Below are positions 50,640-59,497 of a stretch of 64,000 nt of DNA, piece by piece (within the stretch, counting starts at the first letter, position 1; the number at the start of each line of letters is the position of its first letter). The stretch spans positions 1-64,000 of the forward strand of contig JBOEGW010000003.1 of the NCBI GenBank assembly GCA_050633625.1, read 5' to 3'. The position numbers were made by a program, and so were the translations under genes. Source of the stretch: JBOEGW01 sp050633625. Its GTDB lineage: Bacteria; Pseudomonadota; Alphaproteobacteria; Rhodobacterales; Rhodobacteraceae. The notes under the pieces are model-generated. The model worked only from the letters and a program-made list of their open reading frames with translations. It was not told the origin of the DNA and made no database searches.

Positions 50640-51986
50640 ATGGCAGAAAAACTTTTTGGTACGGACGGCGTGCGCGGTTTGGCGAACACCCACCCTATGA
50701 CCGCGGAAATGGCGCTCAAACTTGGCGCCGCCGCCGGGCGGCATTTTCGCCGCGATGGGTCAACAAGCCACCGGGTTGTGATCGGGAAAGACACCCGTTT
50801 GTCCGGCTATATGCTGGAAAATGCGCTGACAGCGGGGCTGACCTCTACGGGCATGAATGTGCTCTTGCTCGGTCCGGTTCCAACACCCGCCGTAGGCCAT
50901 CTGACCCACTCGATGCGGGCGGATATGGGCATCATGATTTCCGCCAGCCATAACCCCTATCATGACAATGGGATCAAATTTTTCGGTCCTGATGGCTTCA
51001 AACTGTCGGATGAGGACGAGGCCGCGATTGAAGCCCTGGTTGCGACGGGCGTTGAGCCCAGCCATGCGGAAAACATTGGCCGCGCACAGCGCATTGACGA
51101 AGGCCGTCATCGGTACGTTGAATTCATCAAGACCACCTTTCCCGCAGGCAAACGGCTGGATGGGCTGAAGGTGGTCATTGATTGCGCCAATGGGGCCGCC
51201 TACAGGGCCGCGCCCGAGGCATTGTGGGAGCTTGGCGCGGAGGTGATCCCGGTTGGGGTCGCGCCGAATGGAACCAACATCAACAAAGGCTGCGGCTCAA
51301 CGGATACCGGCGTTGCGGCGCAAACCGTGGTCGCGCATGGCGCAGATATTGGCATCTGTTTGGATGGTGATGCGGATCGCGTGATGATCATTGATGAAAC
51401 CGGGCGCGTTGCGGACGGCGATCAGTTGATGGCCCTTTTCGCCAAACATTGGGGCGATGAAGGCAAACTGGCAGGCAAGACTTTGGTGGCCACCGTGATG
51501 AGCAATCTTGGGCTTGAGCGGTTCCTTGAGGGGCGCGGATTGAGCCTAATGCGCACAAAAGTGGGCGATCGACATGTGGTTGAGGCCATGCGCGCTGGTG
51601 GGTTCAACCTTGGCGGCGAACAATCCGGCCATATCGTCATGAGCGATTACGCGACCACCGGCGATGGGCTGCTCGCGGGGCTGCACTTTCTGGCCGAAAT
51701 GGTGACAACGGGGCGCAAAGCCTCCGAACTCACAAATGTGTTTGAGACAGTCCCACAGATGCTCAAGAACGTACGTTTCGAACGCGGACAACAGCCCCTC
51801 TTGGCGGCCAAGGTGAGCGATGTCATTGCCGAGAGCGAGGCGCTCTTGGTGGGCAAAGGACGTTTGCTGATCCGCGAATCTGGGACCGAACCGCTGATCC
51901 GGGTTATGGCGGAATGCGAGGACGAAGGCTTGATGGCGGATATTGTGGATCGCATCGTCGCTGAGGTCGAACGCGCGGCCCAATAG
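50640..51986 (+). CDS. glmM: Phosphoglucosamine mutase
   Basis: 448 residues. LFGTDGVRGLANTHPMT is at the N-terminus, the active-site phosphoserine loop is MISASHNPYHDNGIKFF (near residue 100), the metal-binding loop is CLDGDADRVMIID (near 243), and GEQSGHIV plus RESGTEPLIRVMAE bind sugar and phosphate. It converts glucosamine-6-phosphate to glucosamine-1-phosphate for peptidoglycan and LPS. It lies 3 bp after folP, an arrangement conserved in many bacteria. Confidence 0.97.
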   Translation: MAEKLFGTDGVRGLANTHPMTAEMALKLGAAAGRHFRRDGSTSHRVVIGKDTRLSGYMLENALTAGLTSTGMNVLLLGPVPTPAVGHLTHSMRADMGIMISASHNPYHDNGIKFFGPDGFKLSDEDEAAIEALVATGVEPSHAENIGRAQRIDEGRHRYVEFIKTTFPAGKRLDGLKVVIDCANGAAYRAAPEALWELGAEVIPVGVAPNGTNINKGCGSTDTGVAAQTVVAHGADIGICLDGDADRVMIIDETGRVADGDQLMALFAKHWGDEGKLAGKTLVATVMSNLGLERFLEGRGLSLMRTKVGDRHVVEAMRAGGFNLGGEQSGHIVMSDYATTGDGLLAGLHFLAEMVTTGRKASELTNVFETVPQMLKNVRFERGQQPLLAAKVSDVIAESEALLVGKGRLLIRESGTEPLIRVMAECEDEGLMADIVDRIVAEVERAAQ

Positions 51987-52088
51987 CCCCAAACTGACTG
52001 TTGAGAATTGGCTGGACGCACTGCGCGGGCCCGCCTAAGCTTTGCCTGCACATATTTCGCGCAAACATTTTAAAAATGGATTTTCAGT

Positions 52089-53156
52089 ATGCCAACACCC
52101 GCTATTCGCACCACGGGCAATGCGCCGACCGCTGACGGTGAGCTTAATCTTTACATGTCGCCAGAAGGCGCGGCACAGTCGTGGTTCAACGCCACACGCC
52201 GGATCGTTTTCGTCAACGGCATGGCGAATTCTCCCAAGGATCACCTCGAAAGTGCAATGGGATTGTCGCTGCTGCAAGGCTGCGCCGTTGTGGGGATTTA
52301 CAATAAAACGGATGGGTTTTGGTCTGACCTTGGCCAGTGCATCACCGATAAACTCACCTTGGTGGATGCCCAATCCGGCAATTACGCGCTCTGGCAAAAA
52401 ATGGTGGATGACGCCTATGCGACCGCCAAAACCAAGAACATGGGCTTGAGCAAAATTGACTTTGTCGGCGGGCTGATTGACTCAAATGCTGCCACCGCCT
52501 CCGTGTTTCACTATGTCGCCAGCCTCGCGCCCAAAGACCGCGAACAGCTTATGATTTTCAGCCACTCTCAAGGCAACCTCGTGACCTCAAATGCGCTGAC
52601 AGCGGTGGCGCTTGCGCTTGGCTTGCCGGCCATCAAAGGGATCACAGTCAACGCTTTTGGCTCGCCCTGTCGCTATTGGCCTGCGGGAATTGTGCACCGA
52701 AATTTCGCCTTCACTTTCGATCCCGTGAGCTGGCTTGATTATAATGTTGGTTTCTCCACCTCCAAAGTCGGGTTTGTCGATGGGATCATGGCGCATGGGT
52801 TCAAGGTTTATATGAGCCATGACGCCGAATTCACAGTGAACCGCTTTCGCTGGGGCAGCTTTCGCATGACCGCCAGCATGGACGAAGAAGGCTTGGCGAC
52901 CTATCTTGTCGGGATCGGGAACAACCCACCCCGGCTCAAGCGGATTTTCCAGTGGCTTGATGATAAACACAATTCAGACGCAGATGACGTTGCTGTTCTC
53001 TACAGTGCAAAAATGCGCCGGAGCCATGACACCACCTTGAAGGCCATCGCGCAGGCTGACAAAAGCGTCATCCAACTCTTGATCAAATGCATGCGGGAAG
53101 GTGTGACGTTTTCTGATGAGAAAAAGGAAATCGCGCATCTTGAGACGCTCATTTGA
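52089..53156 (+). CDS. Alpha/beta-hydrolase-like protein of unknown substrate
   Basis: 355 residues without signal peptide or membrane segment. The nucleophile elbow SHSQGNLVTSNAL lies near residue 159, with strand MIF before it, as in lipase-like alpha/beta hydrolases. RRIVFVNGMANSPKDHL near residue 37 is the likely first strand and oxyanion loop, and a His occurs in YMSHDAEF near 240. Similar proteins are seen among secretion-system effectors and cytoplasmic esterases; no such context exists here. The gene stands alone, with a terminator behind it. Confidence 0.65.
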   Translation: MPTPAIRTTGNAPTADGELNLYMSPEGAAQSWFNATRRIVFVNGMANSPKDHLESAMGLSLLQGCAVVGIYNKTDGFWSDLGQCITDKLTLVDAQSGNYALWQKMVDDAYATAKTKNMGLSKIDFVGGLIDSNAATASVFHYVASLAPKDREQLMIFSHSQGNLVTSNALTAVALALGLPAIKGITVNAFGSPCRYWPAGIVHRNFAFTFDPVSWLDYNVGFSTSKVGFVDGIMAHGFKVYMSHDAEFTVNRFRWGSFRMTASMDEEGLATYLVGIGNNPPRLKRIFQWLDDKHNSDADDVAVLYSAKMRRSHDTTLKAIAQADKSVIQLLIKCMREGVTFSDEKKEIAHLETLI

Positions 53157-53177
53157 GCAGGCCACAATCGCAACTCC

Positions 53178-53213
53178 CAAAAAGGGCGCCCCGTTTGGAG
53201 CGCCCTTTCTGTT
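53178..53213. terminator. Bidirectional terminator between the hydrolase gene and ilvC
   Basis: Stem AAAGGGCGC / GCGCCCTTT with a ten-base loop. On the minus strand it is followed by TTTTTGGG after ilvC, and on the plus strand by CTGTTTG after the hydrolase gene. Confidence 0.82.
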
Positions 53214-53228
53214 TGAACCTTATGGGTC

Positions 53229-54251
53229 TTAGTTCTTTTCTTTGTCGACCATTTTGCCAGCCGAAATCCAAGGCATCATGCCGCGCAATTTTGCGCCAGT
53301 TGCTTCGATTTCGTGCTCGTCATTGGCGCGGCGCGAGGCTTTGAGGGTCGGCTGACCGACGGCGTTTTCGAGCATGAAATCACGCACGAATTTGCCCTGC
53401 TGAATGTCTGTCAGAACTTCTTTCATCGCCTTTTTGGTCTGCTCGTATGGCAGGATGCGCGGGCCGGTGACGTATTGACCGTACTCAGCGGTGTTGGAGA
53501 TCGAGTAGTCCATGTTCGCGATGCCGCCTTCATAGATCAAGTCCACGATCAGCTTCACTTCGTGCAAGCACTCGAAGTAGGCCATTTCCGGGGCGTAGCC
53601 CGCTTCTGTCAGCGTTTCAAAGCCACAACGGATCAGCTCAACAAGGCCACCACAGAGCACAGCCTGCTCGCCAAAGAGGTCGGTTTCGCACTCTTCGCGG
53701 AAGTTGGTTTCGATGATGCCCGAGCGGCCGCCACCAATCGCGGAGCAATAGGACAGACCGATTTCCAGCGCTTTGCCGGTCGCATCGGTGTCAACAGCCA
53801 CAAGGCAAGGCACGCCGCCGCCTTTGGTGTATTCGCCGCGCACTGTGTGGCCGGGGCCTTTTGGCGCCATCATGATCACGTCGACGCCTTCTTTTGGCTC
53901 GATCAAGCCGAAGTGCACGTTGAGGCCATGCGCAAAAGCGATTGCGGAACCGGGTTTGATGTTGTCGTGGACATATTTCTTGTATGTCTCTGCCTGAAGC
54001 TCGTCGGGCATTGTGAACATAATCACATCACACCAAGCTGCCGCTTCTGCGATCCCCATGACTTCCAGGCCTTCACCTTGGGCTTTTTTGGCGGAGGCGG
54101 ACCCTTCGCGCAGCGCGACCACGAGGTTTTTCGCGCCGGAATCGCGCAGGTTCAACGCGTGGGCGTGACCTTGCGAGCCGTAGCCAAGGATGGCTACTTT
54201 TTTGTCTTTGATGAGGTTCGTATCGCAATCTTGATCGTAATATACGCGCAT
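53229..54251 (-). CDS. ilvC: Ketol-acid reductoisomerase (class I)
   Basis: 340 residues, the short class I form. The NADPH Rossmann motif is ILGYGSQGHAHALNLRDSGA (near 24), followed by VALREGSASAKKAQ (2'-phosphate contacts), FAHGLNVHFG, MMAPKGPGHTVR, and the C-terminal knotted domain with DLFGEQAVLCGGLVELI and SNTAEYG. It carries out the second step of valine/isoleucine synthesis. AGGAG six bases before the start. It is divergent from two Lrp-type regulators, which may control it. Confidence 0.97.
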   Translation of the reverse strand: MRVYYDQDCDTNLIKDKKVAILGYGSQGHAHALNLRDSGAKNLVVALREGSASAKKAQGEGLEVMGIAEAAAWCDVIMFTMPDELQAETYKKYVHDNIKPGSAIAFAHGLNVHFGLIEPKEGVDVIMMAPKGPGHTVRGEYTKGGGVPCLVAVDTDATGKALEIGLSYCSAIGGGRSGIIETNFREECETDLFGEQAVLCGGLVELIRCGFETLTEAGYAPEMAYFECLHEVKLIVDLIYEGGIANMDYSISNTAEYGQYVTGPRILPYEQTKKAMKEVLTDIQQGKFVRDFMLENAVGQPTLKASRRANDEHEIEATGAKLRGMMPWISAGKMVDKEKN

Positions 54252-54331
54252 GATTTGCTCCTTTTGAAGGGTTGCCGGAACTCCGGGGTGTTAGACTGCG
54301 GGCAGAATACGGTTTTCTGCGGTAATCGGTT

Positions 54332-54353
54332 TGCAAAACACGCAAGTTTTGCA
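54332..54353. promoter_or_regulatory. Inverted repeat in the ilvC-lrp intergenic region, candidate Lrp operator
   Basis: TGCAAAAC and GTTTTGCA are perfect 8-bp inverted repeats separated by six bases, 80 bp from the ilvC start and 43 bp from the first lrp gene. Lrp/AsnC proteins bind dyads of this form. Target assignment is inference. Confidence 0.5.
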
Positions 54354-54395
54354 TAGAAATCGAATGAATCATTCACCAATTGGCCAATCTACGAA

Positions 54396-54860
54396 ATGAA
54401 CATTCAGATTGATGACACGGATCGTCGGATTTTGCGGCGCCTTTTGGCCGAGCCGAATCTCGCCGCCAATGAGCTGGCGGATCGAGCCGGTGTGACCCCT
54501 GCGACGGTGTCGCGGCGGCTCGAAAAACTGACAAAATCCGGTGTTATTCGCGGTACAATGGCGGTGATTGATTGGAGCAAGCTTGGTTATGAAGTCGAAG
54601 TGAGCCTGCGGCTGACGCTCGACAAAACAAACTCACGCGCCTTTGACGAACTCACGACAGCCGCGCGCAACATTCCCGAAGTGACTGAAATTCAAACATT
54701 TCTAGGGAGAGTGGATTTGCGCCTTCATGTCATCGCGCGTGACATGGGCCATTATCAAACGATCTATCGCGACAAAATTTTGACCCTTCCTCATATCACC
54801 GACATCGAAGCCTTGATGCAGGTGGCGACAATCAAACGCGAGGAGGCTTTGCCGCTGTGA
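54396..54860 (+). CDS. Lrp/AsnC-family regulator, first of a tandem pair
   Basis: 154 residues. The N-terminal helix-turn-helix is IDDTDRRILRRLLAEPNLAANELADRAGVTPATVSRRLEKLTKSGVI. The C-terminal RAM (ligand-binding) domain runs from YEVEVSLRLTL to IEALMQVATIKRE. It is probably an amino-acid-responsive regulator of ilvC (divergent) and of itself. It overlaps the second lrp gene by 4 bp (GTGA). Confidence 0.9.
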   Translation: MNIQIDDTDRRILRRLLAEPNLAANELADRAGVTPATVSRRLEKLTKSGVIRGTMAVIDWSKLGYEVEVSLRLTLDKTNSRAFDELTTAARNIPEVTEIQTFLGRVDLRLHVIARDMGHYQTIYRDKILTLPHITDIEALMQVATIKREEALPL

Positions 54861-55312
54861 TTGAGTTGGACGCAGTGGACCGCAGCATTTTGCGCGCGCT
54901 CATTGAGGATGGGCGTTTGTCCGCGGGCGAAGTTGGACGGCGTTTTGGCATGTCGCAACCTGCCGCGTGGCGGCGCATTAAGCGGCTGAACGAGAGCGGA
55001 GTCCTGAAAGGGCGGCGCGTTGAGATCGACCGGGAGGCGCTGGGATTTGGCGTTACAGTATTTTTGGGCATCAAACTGGCCACGAAGGGCCGGGTCAGCC
55101 TAGAAGATTTTGAACGCGCTGTGAGCGGTATTGCCGAGGTGCAGGTCGTCGAGCATGTGCTTGGTCTTTACGACTATCGCTTGCGCGTTGTGGCGCGCGA
55201 TTTGGCGGACTTTGAACGGGTTTTGCGCCGCCGCATCATGACCTTACCCGGCGTTGGCAACGTGGAAGCCAATGTGTTGCTCTCAGAGGAACGCCGCCCC
55301 GGCCCGCTTTAA
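54857..55312 (+). CDS. Lrp/AsnC-family regulator, second of a tandem pair
   Basis: 151 residues from a GTG coupled to the preceding stop. The helix-turn-helix is LDAVDRSILRALIEDGRLSAGEVGRRFGMSQPAAWRRIKRLNESGVL; the RAM domain includes VTVFLGIKLATKG and VLGLYDYRLRVVARDLADFERVL. Sequence divergence from the first copy is high, so this is not a recent duplicate. Such tandem Lrp pairs may form hetero-oligomers (compare SiaR/DecR-type pairs and archaeal examples). The 3' ends of this and the convergent ArsR-type gene are 3 bp apart. Confidence 0.9.
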   Translation: MIELDAVDRSILRALIEDGRLSAGEVGRRFGMSQPAAWRRIKRLNESGVLKGRRVEIDREALGFGVTVFLGIKLATKGRVSLEDFERAVSGIAEVQVVEHVLGLYDYRLRVVARDLADFERVLRRRIMTLPGVGNVEANVLLSEERRPGPL

Positions 55313-55315
55313 AGG

Positions 55316-55624
55316 TTAAGCTGCATCCAGTTGATAGGCCTTGGTTTCCACAGCGTATGAAACATGCGTCATTAAGGCGACAAGGCTTTCGGGCGTCAGA
55401 TAGATCGCCACGCGCGCGCCGTTTCGGCGCCGATGGACAACCCCGGCCGCTTCCATTTCGCGCAGGTGCCGTGCGAGGGTGCTCGCTGGCATTTTCACTG
55501 CCGCCCCAAGCGTTTGCGCGCTTTCTCCCAGCTCTGGCGCATCCAGAAGCATGCGAAAGACACGAGCGCGGCAAGGGTGCGCCAGCGCGCGAAATTGGCG
55601 GGAAATCGTCTCGTCATCAATCAT
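55316..55624 (-). CDS. ArsR-type winged-helix regulator
   Basis: 102 residues from the ATG with AAGGA seven bases upstream; an ATG five codons earlier overlaps that ribosome binding site and is less likely. The fold is FRALAHPCRARVFRMLLDAPELGESAQTLGAAVKMPASTLARHLREMEAAGVVHRRRNGARVAIYLTPE. The metal-binding ELCVCDL motif of ArsR/SmtB is absent, so it senses something else. Targets are unknown. Confidence 0.85.
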   Translation of the reverse strand: MIDDETISRQFRALAHPCRARVFRMLLDAPELGESAQTLGAAVKMPASTLARHLREMEAAGVVHRRRNGARVAIYLTPESLVALMTHVSYAVETKAYQLDAA

Positions 55625-55717
55625 CGGTTCATCCTTCAAAAGACGGGGATGCCTGTGTTCTTTCGCGCTCGTTAAAGCCAGAAAAGCAGAAAACAGTTAC
55701 CGAACAATTAACGGATT

Positions 55718-56812
55718 TTAACCAACATGAATGAGGGTTGAGAACAGTTTTGGATCAAGGGATTGCGCGCAAAAGGTGTCACCTTCTGTCAGAATCGACA
55801 CGGCGTCATGGCTGTGCAGGCTTTCTTGATGGCTCGCCACGACCCGGAAATCTCCGATACGCGGATCCGCCCGCAATTGCTGTGTGAACAGCCGCGCGGC
55901 GTCCTCGACAAAAATCGGGTTGGCAGCATTCAGCTCGGCAAAGGCCTGCTCATCCTCGCGCTTCACCATCACTTGCGTTTCCGTGGGCACGGCAGCGCGA
56001 CACAGATCAATCACATCCTCAAACCACAGGCAGGGTTGATCCTCCAGAACCTCCAGCGACACGCGCGCCACCGAGCGCTGCGAATGCGGCGTTGCAAGTT
56101 GGCCGCGTGTTTGGCGCGCATGTTCAGACAGCTCAAGCGAACACGGGCAAGTCGAGCTGTAAACGTAGTCAAGGTGCATGTATTTTCGGCGCTGGCCGTC
56201 CTTTTCCACAAGCTCAAGCGCAATGTTGTAATATTGATAGCCAGACAAGCCAGAGCGCAGGCTTTCGACCTTCATCGGGAAGGAAAATGCCATTTCAATG
56301 CGCGCATCCAAGCTTTCCAAATCGACTTTATAGTCGTCCAAAACCGCTTCAATCACCTCAAAGCTAAACGTCTTGTCCGCATGGGCATAAAACGAGCGCA
56401 TAATGCGCGACATGTTGATGCCCTTTTTTTCCGCCTCCAAAGAAACGGTGCCGGTGACAGAGGTTTCCAGGGTCAGATCGCCGCCCGCGCGGCTATGATA
56501 GCGCAGCGGCGCGCGAAAGTTTGAAATCCCGACATGTTGGATCAAGGCCCGCGCCCCTTGGATCAATGACGCGGGGCCATTTTGCAGGTCCGGCATTGAC
56601 GCTTTATAGGCCGCATCCACCTCGAAATCGGCCGGATACGTGCGGTTTAGGTCGGGGTAGTTGCTGGTCTCAAAGCCGGGGATGAGCCGGGCAATCGCCG
56701 GATCAAGCTGCGCAACTTCAACAGGGTCCGCCGCTTTGGCCCAGGCGCGCAAAACGTCCAACGCGGCCTTGGCATCATCGCGCAATGGGGGTTTGGAATT
56801 GACATCTTTCAT
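55718..56812 (-). CDS. folE2: GTP cyclohydrolase FolE2 (type IB)
   Basis: 364 residues. The family-specific metal-site Cys is in YSSTCPCSLELSEHA (near residue 215), with HSQRSVARVSLEV and the terminal SHQESLHSHDAVS characteristic of FolE2. It makes dihydroneopterin triphosphate for folate and queuosine and replaces zinc-dependent FolE when zinc is scarce in many bacteria. With folB and folP 6-7 kb away it fits the folate theme of the region. No clear Zur box was seen upstream. Confidence 0.95.
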   Translation of the reverse strand: MKDVNSKPPLRDDAKAALDVLRAWAKAADPVEVAQLDPAIARLIPGFETSNYPDLNRTYPADFEVDAAYKASMPDLQNGPASLIQGARALIQHVGISNFRAPLRYHSRAGGDLTLETSVTGTVSLEAEKKGINMSRIMRSFYAHADKTFSFEVIEAVLDDYKVDLESLDARIEMAFSFPMKVESLRSGLSGYQYYNIALELVEKDGQRRKYMHLDYVYSSTCPCSLELSEHARQTRGQLATPHSQRSVARVSLEVLEDQPCLWFEDVIDLCRAAVPTETQVMVKREDEQAFAELNAANPIFVEDAARLFTQQLRADPRIGDFRVVASHQESLHSHDAVSILTEGDTFCAQSLDPKLFSTLIHVG

Positions 56813-56897
56813 GGCACACCCTCCTCGGGCTGATCAGCACATGGTCAATATAGGTGCCCTGTCGATAAGTTACCATGTTAATGAGGGAACCACTGCT

Positions 56898-58076
56898 TTA
56901 GATCGCGTCAAGCGCTTGCAGAATGTCCCCCAAAATATCCTCCGCATCCTCCAACCCACAGGAAAAGCGGATCAACCCATCGCCAATGCCAAGCAGGTCT
57001 TTTTGCTCTTGTGGCAATCGTTGGTGGGTGGTGGTCGCAGGATGTGTTGCGATGGACTTGGAGTCCGCGAAGTTATTGGAAATAATCACGAATTCCAGCG
57101 CGTTCTGGAAGGCAAAACTTGCCTCTTTGCCGCCTTTCACCTCAAACGCCAAGACGGTTCCACAGCTTGGAGCAAGGCCCGTCATCAGCTCATGTTGCGG
57201 ATGACTTGGGTGGCTTGGGTAGGACACGGACGCAATTTTTGGATGATCAACAAGCGCGTCTGCAATTTTGAGAGCGGTTTCCGACTGCGCACGCACGCGC
57301 AAATCCAGCGTTTCAAGCGCCTTTAGGTGCGTCCATGCTGCAAAGGGGTTAATCGCGCCGCCTGTGTGTTTCATATAGGTTTCGATCGGGCCGCGGATCA
57401 ACTCGCGCGCGCCACATATCGCGCCGCCCAGCATGCGCCCCTGCCCGTCCACATGTTTTGTTGTGGAATAAATGATCAAATCCGCCCCGACATCAGCGGC
57501 ATAAGAATACACAGGGGTGATCATCGCATTGTCCACAACAACAAGCGCATCATGGGCGTGTGCAACCTTCACAACATGGGCCAAATCCACGACTTCAAGC
57601 GTCGGATTCGAGATGCTTTCACAGAACACAAGGCGCGTATCAGGACGAATTGCCGCGTCCCACTCAGCGTTGTCGCGCCCGTCCACAAGGGTGATTTCAA
57701 CGCCAAACCGGCCAAGGATTTCTTCCAGAACGTAGAGGCAAGAGCCAAACAGCGCGCGACTGGACACAACGTGGTCCCCGGCCTTGGTCAGCGCCATCAA
57801 GGCGCCGTTCACCGCCGCCATACCAGAGGTACAGGCAAACGCATCTTCGACGCCCTCGATGCCCGCAATGCGGTCTTCAAACATGCGGTTCGTCGGGTTG
57901 CCATAACGCGCATAAATGAATTCGTCCGGTCCGGCCTCGACAAAACGCGCCTCGGCGCTTTCGGCGTTTGGATAGGCGAAGGCTTGGGTCAAATAGAGGG
58001 CCTCAGACAACTCGCCATATTGGCTGCGCCGGGTGCCGCCGTGGATCGCTTGGGTGCGTTTGCTCATCTTCGCCAT
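56898..58076 (-). CDS. metZ: O-succinylhomoserine sulfhydrylase
   Basis: 392 residues of the Cys/Met metabolism PLP family. ARYGNPTNRMFEDRIAGIEG, ACTSGMAAVNGALM, VFCESISNPTLEVVD and YSTTKHVDGQGRMLGGAI (PLP Lys near residue 207) match MetZ. It forms homocysteine from O-succinylhomoserine and sulfide. The family also includes MetY and cystathionine enzymes, but the RRSQYGELSEALYLTQAF N-terminus is MetZ-like. It is divergent from the glutathione transferase gene. Confidence 0.9.
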   Translation of the reverse strand: MAKMSKRTQAIHGGTRRSQYGELSEALYLTQAFAYPNAESAEARFVEAGPDEFIYARYGNPTNRMFEDRIAGIEGVEDAFACTSGMAAVNGALMALTKAGDHVVSSRALFGSCLYVLEEILGRFGVEITLVDGRDNAEWDAAIRPDTRLVFCESISNPTLEVVDLAHVVKVAHAHDALVVVDNAMITPVYSYAADVGADLIIYSTTKHVDGQGRMLGGAICGARELIRGPIETYMKHTGGAINPFAAWTHLKALETLDLRVRAQSETALKIADALVDHPKIASVSYPSHPSHPQHELMTGLAPSCGTVLAFEVKGGKEASFAFQNALEFVIISNNFADSKSIATHPATTTHQRLPQEQKDLLGIGDGLIRFSCGLEDAEDILGDILQALDAI

Positions 58077-58188
58077 TCGTCATCGCCTTTTACAATAAAC
58101 GCCTCTGGACAGGCGCATATCGCGCAGGTCACAGTGGGTCAAGTTCACCGAAACACATGCATCATGATGAATGATTTAGGAGCATAGG

Positions 58189-58881
58189 ATGATTGATCTG
58201 TATTATTGGCCCACGCCAAACGGATGGAAAATCTCGATTGCTTTAGAAGAGATGGGATTGCCCTATCAGGTCAAGCTGATCAACATCTCAAAGGGCGATC
58301 AATTCGCGCCAGAGTTCTTGAAACTTGCTCCCAACAACCGGATGCCGGCGATTGTCGACCCGGACGGGCCGGACGGCGCGCCGGTTTCGGTGTTTGAGAG
58401 CGGCGCGATTTTGCAATATCTGGCGCGCAAAACTGGATCCTTTTACGGCACGACGGAGCGCGAGCGCATCGCCGTTGAGGAATGGTTGATGTGGCAAATG
58501 GGCGGGCTTGGACCGATGGCCGGACAAGCGCATCATTTCCTGAAATATGCCCCGGCCATGGACCCGCCCCAGGATTTGCCCTACCCCAAGGACCGCTATC
58601 GAAACGAGGTTGCCCGGCTTTATGGCGTGATGGATCGGCGGCTTGGCGAGGCGCAATATCTCGCCGGGGACCAATACACGATCGCCGATATGGCCTGTTA
58701 TGGCTGGGCGTCCCTTTGGGAAGGGCAACAGCAAACTTTGGATGATAAGCCGCATTTGACGCGCTGGCTCACCGAACTATCAGCGCGCCCCGGGGTGATG
58801 CGCGGCATGGCCGTTGCCGCAAAAAACCGCAAAAACGTGGCCTCCGACAAAGCCGCGCAGGAGATATTGTTCAAACGCTAA
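58189..58881 (+). CDS. Glutathione S-transferase (YfcG/YghU Nu-like)
   Basis: 230 residues. The thioredoxin-fold N-terminal domain begins IDLYYWPTPNGWKISIALEEMG and includes the NRMPAIVDPDG (cis-Pro) and VFESGAILQYLARK (gamma-glutamyl contact) motifs. The C-terminal helical domain has the N-capping YTIADMACYGWASLW. The TPNGWK stretch is typical of Nu-class GSTs such as YfcG, which have disulfide reductase activity. It overlaps the convergent yciB-type gene by 4 bp. Confidence 0.9.
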   Translation: MIDLYYWPTPNGWKISIALEEMGLPYQVKLINISKGDQFAPEFLKLAPNNRMPAIVDPDGPDGAPVSVFESGAILQYLARKTGSFYGTTERERIAVEEWLMWQMGGLGPMAGQAHHFLKYAPAMDPPQDLPYPKDRYRNEVARLYGVMDRRLGEAQYLAGDQYTIADMACYGWASLWEGQQQTLDDKPHLTRWLTELSARPGVMRGMAVAAKNRKNVASDKAAQEILFKR

Positions 58882-59489
58882 GCGTCTTTTGAGCTGTCAT
58901 CTTCAATCGCGTATTTGGTGAAGACCCCTGTTTGGGTCATGAAAAACGCAAAGATGCCAAAGGTAAGCCCAAAGGTCTTGAAGTTGACCCAAGCGTCCGT
59001 TGACATCGTGCGCCAGATAACCTCGTTGGCCAGCGCGAGGGCGACGAAAAACAGCGTGACACGCCGCGTGAGGATCATCCAACCTTCATGCTCAAGCGCC
59101 AGCGCCGTATCCATCACCGATTTCAAGTAGCTCTTGCCGCGCAACAGCCCAAACCCAAGGATGCCCGCGAACAACAGGTAGATGATTGTCGGTTTCATCT
59201 TGAAAAACCGCTCGTCGTTGAAAGCCACAGAAAGCCCGCCAAACACCACAACCAACACAAGCGTGGCGATCTGCATCTTGCTGATGTGCCCTGTGAGCTT
59301 CCATTGCAGCAAGGTGGCCAGCGCCAAGAGCGGAATGAACATCGCTGTGACGGCGACAAAGCCCTGATATTCGCGCCCGCCCACCGTGAAGCTGTCCTCC
59401 TTGAGCATCACATAGCCCACGAAAAACGCCACAATTGGCCCGTATTCCAGCAACAGTTTCACAACTGGGTTGATCGTTTTCTCAGTCAT
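58878..59489 (-). CDS. yciB: Septation protein A-like (YciB/IspA) membrane protein
   Basis: 203 residues from the ATG with AGGGG upstream. Five to six membrane helices. NPVVKLLLEYGPIVAFFVGYV and ILTRRVTLFFVALALANEVIWRTMSTDAWVNFKTFG are signature segments of YciB (intracellular septation protein A). It is linked to envelope and division integrity in other proteobacteria. It lies 8 bp downstream of the DMT transporter gene and is likely co-transcribed with it. Confidence 0.93.
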   Translation of the reverse strand: MTEKTINPVVKLLLEYGPIVAFFVGYVMLKEDSFTVGGREYQGFVAVTAMFIPLLALATLLQWKLTGHISKMQIATLVLVVVFGGLSVAFNDERFFKMKPTIIYLLFAGILGFGLLRGKSYLKSVMDTALALEHEGWMILTRRVTLFFVALALANEVIWRTMSTDAWVNFKTFGLTFGIFAFFMTQTGVFTKYAIEDDSSKDA

Positions 59490-59497
59490 AGCGCCCC

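Noticed and set aside
55700..55718. TTAACGGATTTTAACC near the ArsR-type promoter as a CtrA box
   Set aside because: The two TTAA elements are separated by six bases, not seven, so the full CtrA consensus is not met.
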